A stretch of 64,000 nucleotides of DNA from Flavobacterium psychroterrae (GCF_018380615.1 NZ_JAGYVZ010000004.1:218737-282736), one strand, 5' to 3'. Positions 19,065 through 28,427 are shown, counted from the first letter of the stretch. The notes: generated by a model from the sequence alone, not told the origin. Program-made: numbers and translations.

Positions 19065-20264
19065 ATGTCAATAACATTAACTCCATTTACGAAACAACAA
19101 TTGTTGCCACAAGAAGAAAAACTTGAAGTTGGCCGATTCAAAAGAGAACTTTTTATAGGAATTCCTAAAGAAACAAGTTACCAGGAACGTCGTATTTGCC
19201 TGACTCCAGATGCTGTAAATTCATTGACTTATGAAGGTCACAGAGTTATGATCGAGTCCGGAGCCGGAGAAAGTTCCAGTTATTCTGACAAAGAATACTC
19301 AGATGCAGGAGCTGAAGTTACAAAAGACACCAAAAAAGTTTTTGGATGTCCGATGCTGCTAAAAGTAGAACCTCCTACTATTGCTGAAATCAAAATGATC
19401 AATCCTGAAACGATTATTATTTCGGCAATTCAGTTAAAAACTAAAAAGAAAGAATATTTCGAGGCTTTAGCACAAAAAAAAATTACCGCACTTGCTTTTG
19501 AATATATTAAGGACGAAGACGGATCTTATCCTGCTGTAAAATCATTAAGTGAAATTGCCGGAACAGCTTCTATACTTATTGCTGCCGAATTAATGATTAC
19601 GGATGAATTTGGGAAAGGACTTTTATTTGGAAACATTACTGGCGTTCCTCCTACCGAAGTTGTTATTTTAGGCGCTGGAACCGTGGGTGAATTTGCTGCT
19701 AAAACCGCCATTGGTTTAGGTGCAAATGTGAAAGTTTTTGACAACTCGATTACCAAATTACGACGTTTACAGAATAATTTAAACCAAAGAATATTTACTT
19801 CAACAGTTCAGCAAAAAGCGTTACTAAAAGCTTTAAGACGTTGCGATGTTGCTATTGGTGCGATGCGCGGCAAAGAACGTTGTCCTATTATAGTGACAGA
19901 AACTATGGTGGAACACATGAAAAAAGGCGCTGTAATTGTTGATGTTAGTATTGATACTGGAGGATGTTTTGAAACATCAGAAGTTACAACGCACGAAAAA
20001 CCAACTTTTATAAAAAGTAACGTTTTACACTATTGTGTTCCAAATATTCCGTCAAGATATTCTAAAACTGCCTCATTATCAATTAGTAACATTCTCACTC
20101 CATACTTACTTCAAATTGCTGAAGATGGTGGATTAGAAAGTGCTATAAGATGTAATAAAGGTTTAAAAAACGGAATTTACTTATACCACGGAATCCTAAC
20201 AAACAAAGCTATTGGCGAATGGTTCGATTTACCGGATAACGACATTAATTTACTTTTATTTTAA
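19065..20264 (+). CDS. ald: Alanine dehydrogenase
   Basis: The 399-residue protein belongs to the alanine dehydrogenase/PNT family. It has an N-terminal substrate domain (IGIPKETSYQERRICLTPDA), the conserved LKVEPP and ISAIQLKTKKK segments, and an NAD-binding Rossmann motif VVILGAGTVGEFAAKTAIGL. The conserved DVSIDTGGCFETSE and FIKSNVLHYCVPNIPSRYSK stretches follow. It reversibly deaminates L-alanine to pyruvate and ammonia with NAD. The longer N-terminus, about 25 residues before the GIPKE motif, matches the form found in Flavobacteria. It is followed closely by a small DUF4258-like gene. Confidence 0.93.
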   Translation: MSITLTPFTKQQLLPQEEKLEVGRFKRELFIGIPKETSYQERRICLTPDAVNSLTYEGHRVMIESGAGESSSYSDKEYSDAGAEVTKDTKKVFGCPMLLKVEPPTIAEIKMINPETIIISAIQLKTKKKEYFEALAQKKITALAFEYIKDEDGSYPAVKSLSEIAGTASILIAAELMITDEFGKGLLFGNITGVPPTEVVILGAGTVGEFAAKTAIGLGANVKVFDNSITKLRRLQNNLNQRIFTSTVQQKALLKALRRCDVAIGAMRGKERCPIIVTETMVEHMKKGAVIVDVSIDTGGCFETSEVTTHEKPTFIKSNVLHYCVPNIPSRYSKTASLSISNILTPYLLQIAEDGGLESAIRCNKGLKNGIYLYHGILTNKAIGEWFDLPDNDINLLLF

Positions 20265-20277
20265 GAGAACTTTAATG

Positions 20278-20286
20278 TACCTTTGC
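20278..20286 (+). promoter_or_regulatory. -7 element that decides the next gene's start
   Basis: TACCTTTGC is a perfect TAnnTTTGC match between ald and the small gene. It would overlap the coding region if the upstream TTG at 20283 were used, so it supports the ATG at 20301. Confidence 0.6.
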
Positions 20287-20300
20287 AAAAAAATTACTTC

Positions 20301-20681
20301 ATGAAGTTCGTACACCGTTTTGCCTATTATTTGATTGGTTTAGTTATGGGATGCTTTTTTGTAGCCCTTGTTTTTAGTGGAAAAGATACTCGTTGCAATT
20401 ATTTCCCGAATGCCAGAGTATTAAATAGTTTACGCACAAAACCTTTTCAATATTCTGAAAAAGCAATTAAGACTTTAAATGAAAAATGGGTAGATACATC
20501 TGACGTTAGAAAAACATTAACTTTTGGAGATGTTGATTTTGACCAAAGTAATATTCCATTCCAAAAAGGAAAACTATACATAATCGAAGGAAAAACAGCT
20601 AATAATCAAGAAATTATTCTTAGAGTAATCAACTACGAAAATAAAGCTATTTTAGACGATATTGTAAAAAAAGATAAATAA
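20301..20681 (+). CDS. DUF4258-like membrane-anchored protein
   Basis: The 126-residue protein (MKFVHRFAYYLIGLVMG ...) begins with one membrane segment (about residues 5-27) and continues with a small periplasmic or cytoplasmic domain. The pattern PFQYSEKAIKTLNEKWVDTS, then TFGDVDFDQSN, then LYIIEGKTANNQEIILRVIN, resembles the DUF4258 fold. Its function is unknown. I use the ATG at 20301 rather than the upstream in-frame TTG because a -7 element occupies the TTG region. It ends at a strong bidirectional terminator. Confidence 0.8.
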   Translation: MKFVHRFAYYLIGLVMGCFFVALVFSGKDTRCNYFPNARVLNSLRTKPFQYSEKAIKTLNEKWVDTSDVRKTLTFGDVDFDQSNIPFQKGKLYIIEGKTANNQEIILRVINYENKAILDDIVKKDK

Positions 20682-20719
20682 AAAAAATCCAGTTAATATA
20701 TATTAACTGGATTTTTTTT
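20682..20719. terminator. Bidirectional terminator between convergent genes
   Basis: The arms AAAAAATCCAGTTAATA / TATTAACTGGATTTTTT form a perfect hairpin with A and T tails on both sides. It is shared by the DUF4258-like gene (+) and the CotH-like gene (-), and abuts the stop codon of the latter. Confidence 0.92.
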
Positions 20720-22425
20720 TATTGTTTTATGATACTCTTTACGTCAATTTTATTTTCTGAATCTATTGTTTTAAGATAGTAAATTCCGTTACTCAAATCC
20801 TTGATTGAAAACTGATATTGATTACTTTCAAATGAATTCTTTAATATTAATTTCCCCATACTGTCATATAGAAATATTGTGTGATTTCCAGTATCCAATA
20901 AACTAATATTTATAAAATCTGATGTTGGATTAGGATATACAGTAGTTTTAGATACTCTATCAAATGTTGCTACATCCAAAGTATTACATTTTTCGGAAAA
21001 CTTTAAATCTAAAAAAGCCAATCTATTCGTTAACCATGTAGAGATATAATCTAATTCACTTTCATTAGCGCTATATTCCGGCCATGCAATATTTTCTCTT
21101 TCATAAACACCGTTTTGCTTTAGTAAGTTATAATTACCAGAAAGCATATTCATTAAATTAGAATGTGTAATTATAGAATTTCTTAACTCATTCCATCTCA
21201 AATTTAATTTTTCACGAAAACCATCCGCAGAACAATCATTAAGAAGACGATTATACATTCCATTAGATAATAAATCATCTGTAATATTTTCACGTTGACC
21301 ATTCCAGATTGTTCCAAAAGTTCCATCTAAATCCCATGGCACATAAAAATAAGGCTCATTTGCAGCATATTTTGCTATGTATAAATTTTTACCAGTATTA
21401 TCTAACGCTCTAAGTAAATTTAAAAATACAAAATAATCTACAGCATTATTAATCTCAAATTTACCTTTATAAGTATCAATAAAATTACTTTGTGAATCAT
21501 TAATTACAAAATCGGTTAAATCATATAGATTTTTCCAATCTGTTACTTCGCTTGGATATTTGTATTCAAAACCACCCCATAATAAATTATCATTACTATA
21601 AGAAGATAAAAAACTAAATGTTGTACTTCCTCCCCAACTATCACCTTTATATAATTCACCTCTAATATTGCCATTATGCTTTTTTAATTTTAATAATTTT
21701 CTATTTACTTTTTCACCTACACAGTATATACCTCTATATTCACCATTTAGAAATAATTCTGCGTATTTCATCTCAACTCCGCTAACTGTTTGAGGCTCAG
21801 AATTGATGTAGTATGGTTTGTGGATCAATTTCCACAAATCATTATTAGTTTTACTATGAAACCTCAGAGATTCATTATACATTGCCTGTAGATTCCATCC
21901 ATCGTCAGAGTGCATTCCCAATAAGCTTACATCTTGTGTTTCATTACCTTGTTCATCTTTCCAAAATTTAATTTCGAATGGTTTTTTAGGTAAAAATTGT
22001 GAAGAAGCTCCTCTATATTGTATACCAATATTAGAAACTATAGAATTTTGATTACTTTCGATTAATTTAAAACGACCTAATATATTAGGTTCATCAACAA
22101 TTACATTATCTGTAGAAATAGTAATAAGAGGCAATTCTGTAAAATAAAGTAAAAATTTAGTCCCATTTACTGAATTTATTACTTTGTATGGAATACCAAT
22201 TTTTATTATACTTACTGGAGTTTCAAAATTGTAATCAACATCAAAGGTTAAAGAAGTTTTTTCACCTACCCAAGTCGTATTAATATAAGTAACATCTAAA
22301 TTTGATACAATTAATCCCTTATTAATATCAATATTAAATTGATTTGAAGGAATGGTAATAATTTCGCTTGCATAGGAAAAATAAAAAAAGTTAAGAAAGA
22401 AGAATAGAAGTAATTTTTGTGGCAT
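20719..22425 (-). CDS. CotH kinase-family protein with a type IX secretion sorting domain
   Basis: The 568-residue exported protein begins with a signal peptide (LLLFFFLNFFYFSYASE). The central domain (about 150-400) has CotH features: SSQFLPKKPFEIKF, LHNGEYRG-type LFLNGEYRGIY, and the active-site-like VPWDLDGTFG near 365-375. The C-terminus (about 495-568) is a type IX sorting domain: TTVYPNPTSDFINISL, a beta sandwich, then SNGIYYLKTIDSEN. It should cross the outer membrane by the T9SS and end on the surface or in the medium. Spore-coat CotH is an atypical protein kinase; activity here is inferred. It is preceded by a 100-bp spacer from ung. Confidence 0.93.
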   Translation of the reverse strand: MPQKLLLFFFLNFFYFSYASEIITIPSNQFNIDINKGLIVSNLDVTYINTTWVGEKTSLTFDVDYNFETPVSIIKIGIPYKVINSVNGTKFLLYFTELPLITISTDNVIVDEPNILGRFKLIESNQNSIVSNIGIQYRGASSQFLPKKPFEIKFWKDEQGNETQDVSLLGMHSDDGWNLQAMYNESLRFHSKTNNDLWKLIHKPYYINSEPQTVSGVEMKYAELFLNGEYRGIYCVGEKVNRKLLKLKKHNGNIRGELYKGDSWGGSTTFSFLSSYSNDNLLWGGFEYKYPSEVTDWKNLYDLTDFVINDSQSNFIDTYKGKFEINNAVDYFVFLNLLRALDNTGKNLYIAKYAANEPYFYVPWDLDGTFGTIWNGQRENITDDLLSNGMYNRLLNDCSADGFREKLNLRWNELRNSIITHSNLMNMLSGNYNLLKQNGVYERENIAWPEYSANESELDYISTWLTNRLAFLDLKFSEKCNTLDVATFDRVSKTTVYPNPTSDFINISLLDTGNHTIFLYDSMGKLILKNSFESNQYQFSIKDLSNGIYYLKTIDSENKIDVKSIIKQ

Positions 22426-22527
22426 TTATTTAAAATTTAAAAAATGCAAAAATAGGATAAATACTAAGAAAATAAATTAATTAATTTGATAATCTTTATA
22501 TTCGTCATATATCTATATATCAATACA

Positions 22528-23193
22528 TTACCATTCAATTTCTTTCGTCCCTTTCGATTTCAGAAAAGCATTTGTTTGGCTAAAATGTTTATTCCCAAAC
22601 CAAAACCCTCTATTTGCACTTAAAGGAGAAGGATGTCCGGATTTTAAAATATAGTGTTTTGAAGCGTCAATCAATGCAGCTTTCTTTTGGGCAAAACCTC
22701 CCCATAATAAAAAAACAACATTTTCACTTTCAGCAGAAATTTGCTTAATAACAGCATCTGTAAATTTTTCCCAGCCTTTTCCCTGATGACTTCCGGCTTC
22801 GGATTGTCTAACTGTTAATGTAGCATTTAGTAGAAAAACGCCCTGATCTGCCCAACGTTCTAAATTACCGGTTTTAGGAATTGGCTTATTTAAATCGGTT
22901 TCAATTTCTTTGAAAATATTTTGAAGTGATGGAGGAAATGGTATTCCGTCATTTACAGAAAAACACAATCCATTTGCCTGATTTGGTCCATGATAAGGAT
23001 CCTGACCAATGATTACCACTTTTACCTGATCAAAATGACAATGATCAAAAGCAGAGAAAATCTGAGTTCCTTTTGGATAACAAACCTTAGTGGTATATTC
23101 AGATTTTACAAATTCAATTAATTCGTTGAAATAGGGTTTTTCAAATTCCTCATTCAAAACTGGTTTCCACGAATCATGCATTTTAACGTCCAT
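22528..23193 (-). CDS. ung: Uracil-DNA glycosylase
   Basis: The 221-residue family 1 UDG removes uracil from DNA. The catalytic motif VVIIGQDPYHGPNQANGLCF (Asp in GQDPYHG, near residue 66) and the minor-groove loop GHPSPLSANRGFWFGNKHFS (His of HPSPLS) are intact. The length is normal. It diverges from mutS2, so a shared ~130-bp promoter region separates two DNA-maintenance genes. Confidence 0.98.
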   Translation of the reverse strand: MDVKMHDSWKPVLNEEFEKPYFNELIEFVKSEYTTKVCYPKGTQIFSAFDHCHFDQVKVVIIGQDPYHGPNQANGLCFSVNDGIPFPPSLQNIFKEIETDLNKPIPKTGNLERWADQGVFLLNATLTVRQSEAGSHQGKGWEKFTDAVIKQISAESENVVFLLWGGFAQKKAALIDASKHYILKSGHPSPLSANRGFWFGNKHFSQTNAFLKSKGTKEIEW

Positions 23194-23292
23194 ACTTTTT
23201 TAATGCTAATTTCCGAAATATTTTATTTAAATCATATTTACCAATCATAAATTTAGATAGAAACTTTGTAGAATTGAATACTAATGTTTTCG

Positions 23293-23300
23293 TACTTTTG
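23293..23300 (+). promoter_or_regulatory. -7 element for mutS2
   Basis: TACTTTTG matches TAnnTTTG, 22 bp upstream of the mutS2 ATG. Possible -33 boxes are TTG at 23266-23268 or 23274-23276, at spacings just outside the usual range. Confidence 0.55.
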
Positions 23301-23322
23301 TGTACTTTGTTAAAGAAAATAA

Positions 23323-25488
23323 ATGATATCTATTACCGAAAAAACATTACAAGATTTACAATTCCCAACAGTTCTCGAAACCATTTCGGCAGGCTGTAAC
23401 ACAGATATAGGAAAAGAAAAAGCTTTAAATATAACTCCTTTCAGAGATAAAGAGACTTTGATGCAGGCTTTGATGCAAACATCAGAATATGTTTCGTCTT
23501 TTGAAAACAATAACGCCATTCCCAATCACGGGTTTGATGCGATCACGCACGAAATCAAATTTCTGGCAATCGAAGATAGTTTCCTTGAAGTGGGCAGTTT
23601 TAGAAAAATTGCCACACTTTCATCAACGGCTAATGTATTGCTAACTTTCCTCAAAAAGTTTGATGATTATTATCCAAATCTAAATGCGAGAGCTTCCAGA
23701 GTTGAATATACTAAAGACATTGTTTCTTTAATTGATGCCATTGTTGACAAATACGGTGAAATTAAAGACAACGCCTCGCCTGCTTTATTGAGCATTCGCC
23801 AGAATATGAATATTGTTCGTGGCAAAGTTAATCAAAGTTTTGGCGTTGCGCTTACTCAATACAATAGTCTTGGATATCTTGATGACATTAAAGAAAGCTT
23901 TGTTCAAAACCGCAGAGTTTTAGCTGTTCTGGCAATGTATCGTCGTAAAGTAAAAGGATCAATTTTAGGAAGTTCTAAAACCGGAAGCATTGCTTACATT
24001 GAACCCGAAACTACTTTACAATATTCAAGAGAACTAGCGAATCTGGAATACGAAGAGAAAGAAGAAATTACTAGAATTTTAAAGCAATTATCAAATCAGA
24101 TTCGTCCATTTTTACCAATATTAATTGAGTATCAGGAATTTTTAAGTGATATTGATGTTGTCTCAGGAAAAGCAAAATATGCGAATAGAATCAACGGAAT
24201 CCTGCCAACAATTACCGAAGCAAGAAGATTGTTTTTTAGAGAAGCTTATCATCCAATTTTGTATTTGAATAACAAACAAAAAAACGAGATTACACATCCA
24301 CAAACTATTGAATTAAAACAAGATAACCGAATCATTGTTATTTCCGGTCCAAATGCCGGAGGAAAAACAATTTCGCTTAAAACAGTTGGTTTATTGCAAT
24401 TGATGTTACAATCCGGAATGTTGATTCCTGTTCATGAGCGAAGTGAAACATTTTTATTCGACAGGATTTTAACAGATATTGGAGATAATCAATCTATTGA
24501 AAATCATTTAAGTACTTATAGTTACCGATTAAAAAACATGAATTATTTCTTAAAAAAATGCAACAAGAAAACCATGTTTTTAATTGATGAATTTGGTACA
24601 GGTTCTGATCCTGAATTGGGTGGCGCTTTGGCGGAGATTTTCTTAGAGGAATTCTACCATCGCGAAGCTTTCGGAATTATTACAACACATTATTCTAATT
24701 TGAAAATTCTGGCGAACGAATTGCCTTTTGCCACAAATGCGAATATGATGTTTGATGAGAAATCATTGGAACCAATGTATAAACTGGCTCTGGGTCAGGC
24801 AGGAAGTTCGTTTACTTTTGAAGTTGCATTGAAAAACGGAATTCCGTTTGGATTAATCAATCGTGCCAAAAAGAAAATTGAAGTGGGCAAAGTTCGTTTT
24901 GATAAAACCATTGCAACACTTCAGAAAGAACGTTCCAAACTTGAAAAAACTTCTATCAATTTAAAAGAAGAAGAAACCCGGGCACGTGAAGAAGGGAAAA
25001 AGATGGAAAACATCAATGTAAAAATCAAACAAAAACTGGAAAGCTATCAGGAATTATATGACAGTAACCAAAAGACGATTTACATTGGTCAAAAAATTGA
25101 AGACATTTCTGAAAAATATTTCAACAATAAAAACAAAAAGGAACTTATTGGAGAATTTTTGAAAATCATAGAAATCGAAAATTCAAAACGCAAAAAAGCA
25201 ACTCCCAAAGAAGCGAAAGCGATTATAGAAAAGAAAAAAGAAGTTATAGCTGAAGTTTCAGTGCAAGTTGAAGAAATAAGAAAAGAGAAAAAAGAAAAGA
25301 AACTCAAACCTGTTATCGAAAAACCAAAGGCAATATTAAAAGTTGGTGACAGAGTAAGAATGTTAGAAGGAAGATCTGTTGGAAGTATCGATTCGATAGA
25401 AAAAAATAAGGCAACTGTAAATTATGGAATCTTTACTTCAAAAGTAAGTTTAGATGAATTGGAATTGGTTGAAGCTGCTAAAAAATAG
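23323..25488 (+). CDS. MutS2-family ATPase lacking the Smr nuclease domain
   Basis: The 721-residue protein has the MutS core/clamp helices (about 1-320) and an ABC-type ATPase with Walker A SGPNAGGKTISLK (near 343-355) and Walker B FLIDEFGTGSDPELGG. A long charged coiled coil follows (about 510-660). The final small KOW-like domain is LKVGDRVRMLEGRSVGSIDS. Canonical MutS2 (about 780 residues) continues into a C-terminal Smr endonuclease domain; here the gene stops right after the KOW-like part. There is no sign of a frameshift, since the downstream DNA is AT-rich intergenic sequence with stops in all frames. MutS2 proteins act in recombination control or rescue of collided ribosomes; this form must act without its own Smr nuclease. 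Confidence 0.9.
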   Translation: MISITEKTLQDLQFPTVLETISAGCNTDIGKEKALNITPFRDKETLMQALMQTSEYVSSFENNNAIPNHGFDAITHEIKFLAIEDSFLEVGSFRKIATLSSTANVLLTFLKKFDDYYPNLNARASRVEYTKDIVSLIDAIVDKYGEIKDNASPALLSIRQNMNIVRGKVNQSFGVALTQYNSLGYLDDIKESFVQNRRVLAVLAMYRRKVKGSILGSSKTGSIAYIEPETTLQYSRELANLEYEEKEEITRILKQLSNQIRPFLPILIEYQEFLSDIDVVSGKAKYANRINGILPTITEARRLFFREAYHPILYLNNKQKNEITHPQTIELKQDNRIIVISGPNAGGKTISLKTVGLLQLMLQSGMLIPVHERSETFLFDRILTDIGDNQSIENHLSTYSYRLKNMNYFLKKCNKKTMFLIDEFGTGSDPELGGALAEIFLEEFYHREAFGIITTHYSNLKILANELPFATNANMMFDEKSLEPMYKLALGQAGSSFTFEVALKNGIPFGLINRAKKKIEVGKVRFDKTIATLQKERSKLEKTSINLKEEETRAREEGKKMENINVKIKQKLESYQELYDSNQKTIYIGQKIEDISEKYFNNKNKKELIGEFLKIIEIENSKRKKATPKEAKAIIEKKKEVIAEVSVQVEEIRKEKKEKKLKPVIEKPKAILKVGDRVRMLEGRSVGSIDSIEKNKATVNYGIFTSKVSLDELELVEAAKK

Positions 25489-25715
25489 TTTTTCAGTTTT
25501 GGTCGCAGTTTTCAGTATCTAAAAAATGTAAAAACTGAATAGAAATTAAAATAAAGCGATTTAAACAAAGATCTTGAAAAAGATAATTGCCAAGATGGGG
25601 AATTTCTAAAAATGGCTTAAAAATAAATTATGAAAGCTGTTTTTGATTTATAAAATTTATTAATTTTTTATTTTTGATAGATAAAAATAATAATTGAAAT
25701 AAACATACTTCGCAA

Positions 25716-25748
25716 AGCTTTGTAAAAGTTTTAAACTTTTACAAAGCT
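25716..25748. repeat. 33-bp near-perfect palindrome upstream of the DCC-family gene
   Basis: The arms AGCTTTGTAAAAGTTT (25716-25731) and AAACTTTTACAAAGCT (25733-25748) are separated by one base. There is no T tract after it, so it may be a repeat element rather than a terminator for mutS2, which ends 230 bp upstream. Confidence 0.7.
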
Positions 25749-25785
25749 AAAAAACTTGAAACCTGAAATTTGAAATTTTTCTCAA

Positions 25786-26199
25786 ATGCAAGATCTTCCA
25801 AAAAACAAAAAAATAATCCTCTTCGACGGTGTTTGCAATTTATGCAACGGCGCAGTTCAGTTTATTATTAAACATGATAAAAAAGATATTTTTCGTTTTG
25901 TAGCTTTGCAATCAGAATTAGGAATTGAAATTTGTAATTATATTGGAGTTGATAAAACTAAAATAGATAGCATTATTTTATATAATCCCGGAGTTGCTTA
26001 TTATTATAAATCATCGGCAGTTCTTGAAATTGGAGCAGATTTGGGAGGAATTTATAATCTTGCTTTAGTTTTTAAATTTTTTCCGGAAAAGTTTCGAAAT
26101 TACATTTATGATTATATTGCTAAAAACCGTTACAAATGGTATGGCAAAAAAGAAAGCTGTATGATTCCTACTCCTGAATTGAAGGCAAAGTTTTTGTAA
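25786..26199 (+). CDS. DCC-family thiol-disulfide oxidoreductase-like protein (DUF393)
   Basis: The 137-residue protein carries the N-terminal signature LFDGVCNLCNGAVQFIIKHD (about residues 12-31). The DGVCNLC stretch holds a C-x-x-C pair, typical of the DCC (DUF393) family of predicted thiol-disulfide oxidoreductases. Later family features are FRFVALQSELG and YNLALVFKFFPEKFRNYIYD, ending RYKWYGKKESC. The function is not experimentally clear for most members. It appears monocistronic, preceded by a palindrome and followed by a 100-bp dispersed repeat. Confidence 0.93.
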   Translation: MQDLPKNKKIILFDGVCNLCNGAVQFIIKHDKKDIFRFVALQSELGIEICNYIGVDKTKIDSIILYNPGVAYYYKSSAVLEIGADLGGIYNLALVFKFFPEKFRNYIYDYIAKNRYKWYGKKESCMIPTPELKAKFL

Positions 26200-26283
26200 T
26201 TGTTGTTCTGAAAATAGCCCACTGATTTTACGGGTTAAACGGATTTACGCAGATATTTTATTTTAATTTTTTCATTCGCAATA

Positions 26284-26386
26284 TTGTCATTTCGAGGAAC
26301 GAGAAATCAAGCACGAAACTCCGTATAAAAAGTCACCAATCTTTGTCGAGCTACTTGTGAAGATTTCTCGTTCCTCGAAATGACAA
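26284..26386. repeat. 103-bp dispersed element with 25-bp perfect inverted ends (copy 1)
   Basis: The left arm (26284-26308) begins TTGTCATTTCGAGGAACGAG and the right arm (26362-26386) is its exact reverse complement. The interior holds CAATCTTTGTCGAGCTACTT, which matches, in opposite orientation, the interior of the elements at 58769-58871 and 58935-59038. It has no ORF. It lies between the convergent DCC-family and ettA genes. Confidence 0.9.
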
Positions 26387-26412
26387 AAATGACGTTGATA
26401 ATAACAACAAAA

Positions 26413-26457
26413 AAAATCCCAAATTCAAATCTTTCACAATTTGGAATATGGGATTTT
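26413..26457 (-). terminator. Terminator of ettA
   Basis: The imperfect hairpin AAAATCCCAAATTC / GGAATATGGGATTTT is flanked by A and T runs, 24 bp past the ettA stop. Confidence 0.75.
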
Positions 26458-26480
26458 AAAAATTGAAATTTATTAGAAAT

Positions 26481-28172
26481 TTATCTAATTAACTTTCTGT
26501 ATTTCAAACGTTTTGGAGTTAAATCACCACCTAAACGTTTCTTTTTATTTTCTTCGTATTCAGAGAAACCTCCTTCGAAATAGTATACTTCAGAATCTCC
26601 TTCAAATGCAAGAATGTGCGTACAGATTCTGTCTAAGAACCATCTGTCGTGCGAAATAATTACAGCACAACCTGCAAAATTTTCTAACCCTTCTTCAAGT
26701 GCACGAAGTGTATTTACATCTAAATCATTCGTTGGCTCATCCAGCAAAAGTACGTTTCCTTCTTCTTTCAATGTCATTGCTAAGTGCAAACGGTTACGTT
26801 CCCCACCAGACAACATGGAAACTTTTTTATTTTGCTCGCCTCCACCAAAGTTGAAACGTGATAAATAAGCTCTTGAATTAACTTGCTTTCCGCCCATCAT
26901 AACAAGTTCCTGACCATCGGCAAAATTTTCCCAGATAGATTTATTTGGATCAATGTTAGAGTGAGACTGATCTACATAAGCGATTTTTACCGTTTCACCA
27001 ACAGAAAATTCTCCACTATCTGTTTTTTCTTCTCCCATAATCATTTTGAAAATGGTAGATTTACCCGCACCATTTGGTCCGATAATTCCAACAATTCCAG
27101 CTTGTGGTAAAGTAAAATTCAAATTATCATATAATAATTTATCTCCAAAAGCTTTGGCAACATTTTTTGCTTCAATAACATTTGTACCTAAACGTGGACC
27201 ATTTGGAATGTAGATTTCCAAGTTTTCGTCCAATTGTTTTTGGTCTTCATTCAATAATTTATCGTAATTCTGTAAACGCGCTTTTTGTTTCGTCTGACGA
27301 CCTTTGGCTCCTTGACGAACCCAGTCCAACTCGCGTTCTAAAGTTTTTCTACGTTTAGAGGCTACTTTTTCTTCTTGTGCCATACGGGTTGATTTTTGGT
27401 CTAACCAAGAAGAATAATTTCCTTTCCACGGAATACCTTCTCCTCTATCTAACTCTAAAATCCAACCAGCTACATTATCAAGGAAATATCTATCGTGCGT
27501 TACTGCAATTACAGTTCCTGCATATTGTGCTAAGTGTTGCTCTAACCATAGAACAGACTCAGCATCAAGGTGGTTGGTAGGCTCATCCAGAAGCAATACG
27601 TCAGGTTGTTGCAATAACAAACGACATAAAGCTACACGACGGCGCTCACCTCCTGAAAGGTTTTTAATTGGCGTATCACCTTCCGGAGTACGCAACGCAT
27701 CCATTGCAATTTCTAATTTTGTATCGATTTCCCAAGCGCCAAGAGCATCAATTTTGTCTTGTAAAGCTGCCTGACGATCCATCAATTTATCCATTTTATC
27801 CTGATCTTCGTAATTTTCAGGAAGACCAAATAAGTCATTTATTTGATTGTATTCTTCTAAAACTGCCATAGTTTCAGCAGCTCCTTCACGAACAATTTCG
27901 ATTACAGTTTTAGAATCATCAAGAATTGGTTCTTGTTCTAAATAACCTACCGTATATCCAGGTTGAAAAACAACATCTCCCTGATAATTTTTATCAACTC
28001 CTGCAATAATTTTTAATAAAGAAGATTTTCCGGAACCGTTAAGTCCAAGAATACCAATTTTAGCACCATAAAAGAAGCTCAAGTAAATATTTTTAAGTAC
28101 TGGCTTGTCTGCTCCCGGATAGGTTTTGCTCAATTTCTGCATTGAGAAAATTACTTTCTTATCGTCTGACAT
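26481..28172 (-). CDS. ettA: Energy-dependent translational throttle protein EttA (ABC-F ATPase)
   Basis: The 563-residue protein has two ABC ATPase domains joined by a linker. Walker A motifs are GLNGSGKSSLLK and GPNGAGKSTIFK; signature motifs are LSGGERRRVALCR and LSGGERNRLHLAM. Both Walker B segments read LLLDEPTN. The PtIM linker with RRKTLERELDWVRQGAKGRQ lies between them (about 270-300), and the arm insertion is in the first domain. EttA binds the ribosomal E site and gates the first elongation step according to ATP level. It has no membrane domain. It is followed by its own terminator and preceded by the small CAL67264 gene. Confidence 0.97.
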   Translation of the reverse strand: MSDDKKVIFSMQKLSKTYPGADKPVLKNIYLSFFYGAKIGILGLNGSGKSSLLKIIAGVDKNYQGDVVFQPGYTVGYLEQEPILDDSKTVIEIVREGAAETMAVLEEYNQINDLFGLPENYEDQDKMDKLMDRQAALQDKIDALGAWEIDTKLEIAMDALRTPEGDTPIKNLSGGERRRVALCRLLLQQPDVLLLDEPTNHLDAESVLWLEQHLAQYAGTVIAVTHDRYFLDNVAGWILELDRGEGIPWKGNYSSWLDQKSTRMAQEEKVASKRRKTLERELDWVRQGAKGRQTKQKARLQNYDKLLNEDQKQLDENLEIYIPNGPRLGTNVIEAKNVAKAFGDKLLYDNLNFTLPQAGIVGIIGPNGAGKSTIFKMIMGEEKTDSGEFSVGETVKIAYVDQSHSNIDPNKSIWENFADGQELVMMGGKQVNSRAYLSRFNFGGGEQNKKVSMLSGGERNRLHLAMTLKEEGNVLLLDEPTNDLDVNTLRALEEGLENFAGCAVIISHDRWFLDRICTHILAFEGDSEVYYFEGGFSEYEENKKKRLGGDLTPKRLKYRKLIR

Positions 28173-28244
28173 TTTTTATATTTTATATTTATTATTCTTA
28201 TTTTTTTATTGAAATTGAGTTTGATATTGAATTTTGATATTTCT

Positions 28245-28427
28245 TTAAACTCTTCCTTTCAAAGCATTAAAAACCCAGGCATTAGCAAAAAAACCAACCC
28301 CTACTGCTACAAATCCCCAGCCTGAAACATCTCTGTATCTAAAAGCGCCAAGACCTATAAGTAACAATCCCATAAGTACCATTATAAAAGTTGCCCATCC
28401 TAAAACGGTATTTTTATTCATTCCCAT
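28245..28427 (-). CDS. CAL67264-family small membrane protein
   Basis: The 60-residue protein has two transmembrane helices (about residues 8-27 and 36-54) separated by the short loop RYRDVSGWGF. It matches the small CAL67264-type membrane protein that is widespread in Flavobacteriia. The function is unknown. It lies 72 bp upstream of ettA and 67 bp downstream of holA, all on the same strand. The start MGMNKNTVLG has a second Met at codon 3, so the exact start is uncertain by two residues. Confidence 0.85.
   Translation of the reverse strand: MGMNKNTVLGWATFIMVLMGLLLIGLGAFRYRDVSGWGFVAVGVGFFANAWVFNALKGRV

Noticed and set aside
23323..25488. Frameshift removing an Smr domain from MutS2
   Set aside because: The DNA after the stop is AT-rich with stops in all frames and no Smr-like sequence, and the protein ends with a complete KOW-like segment.
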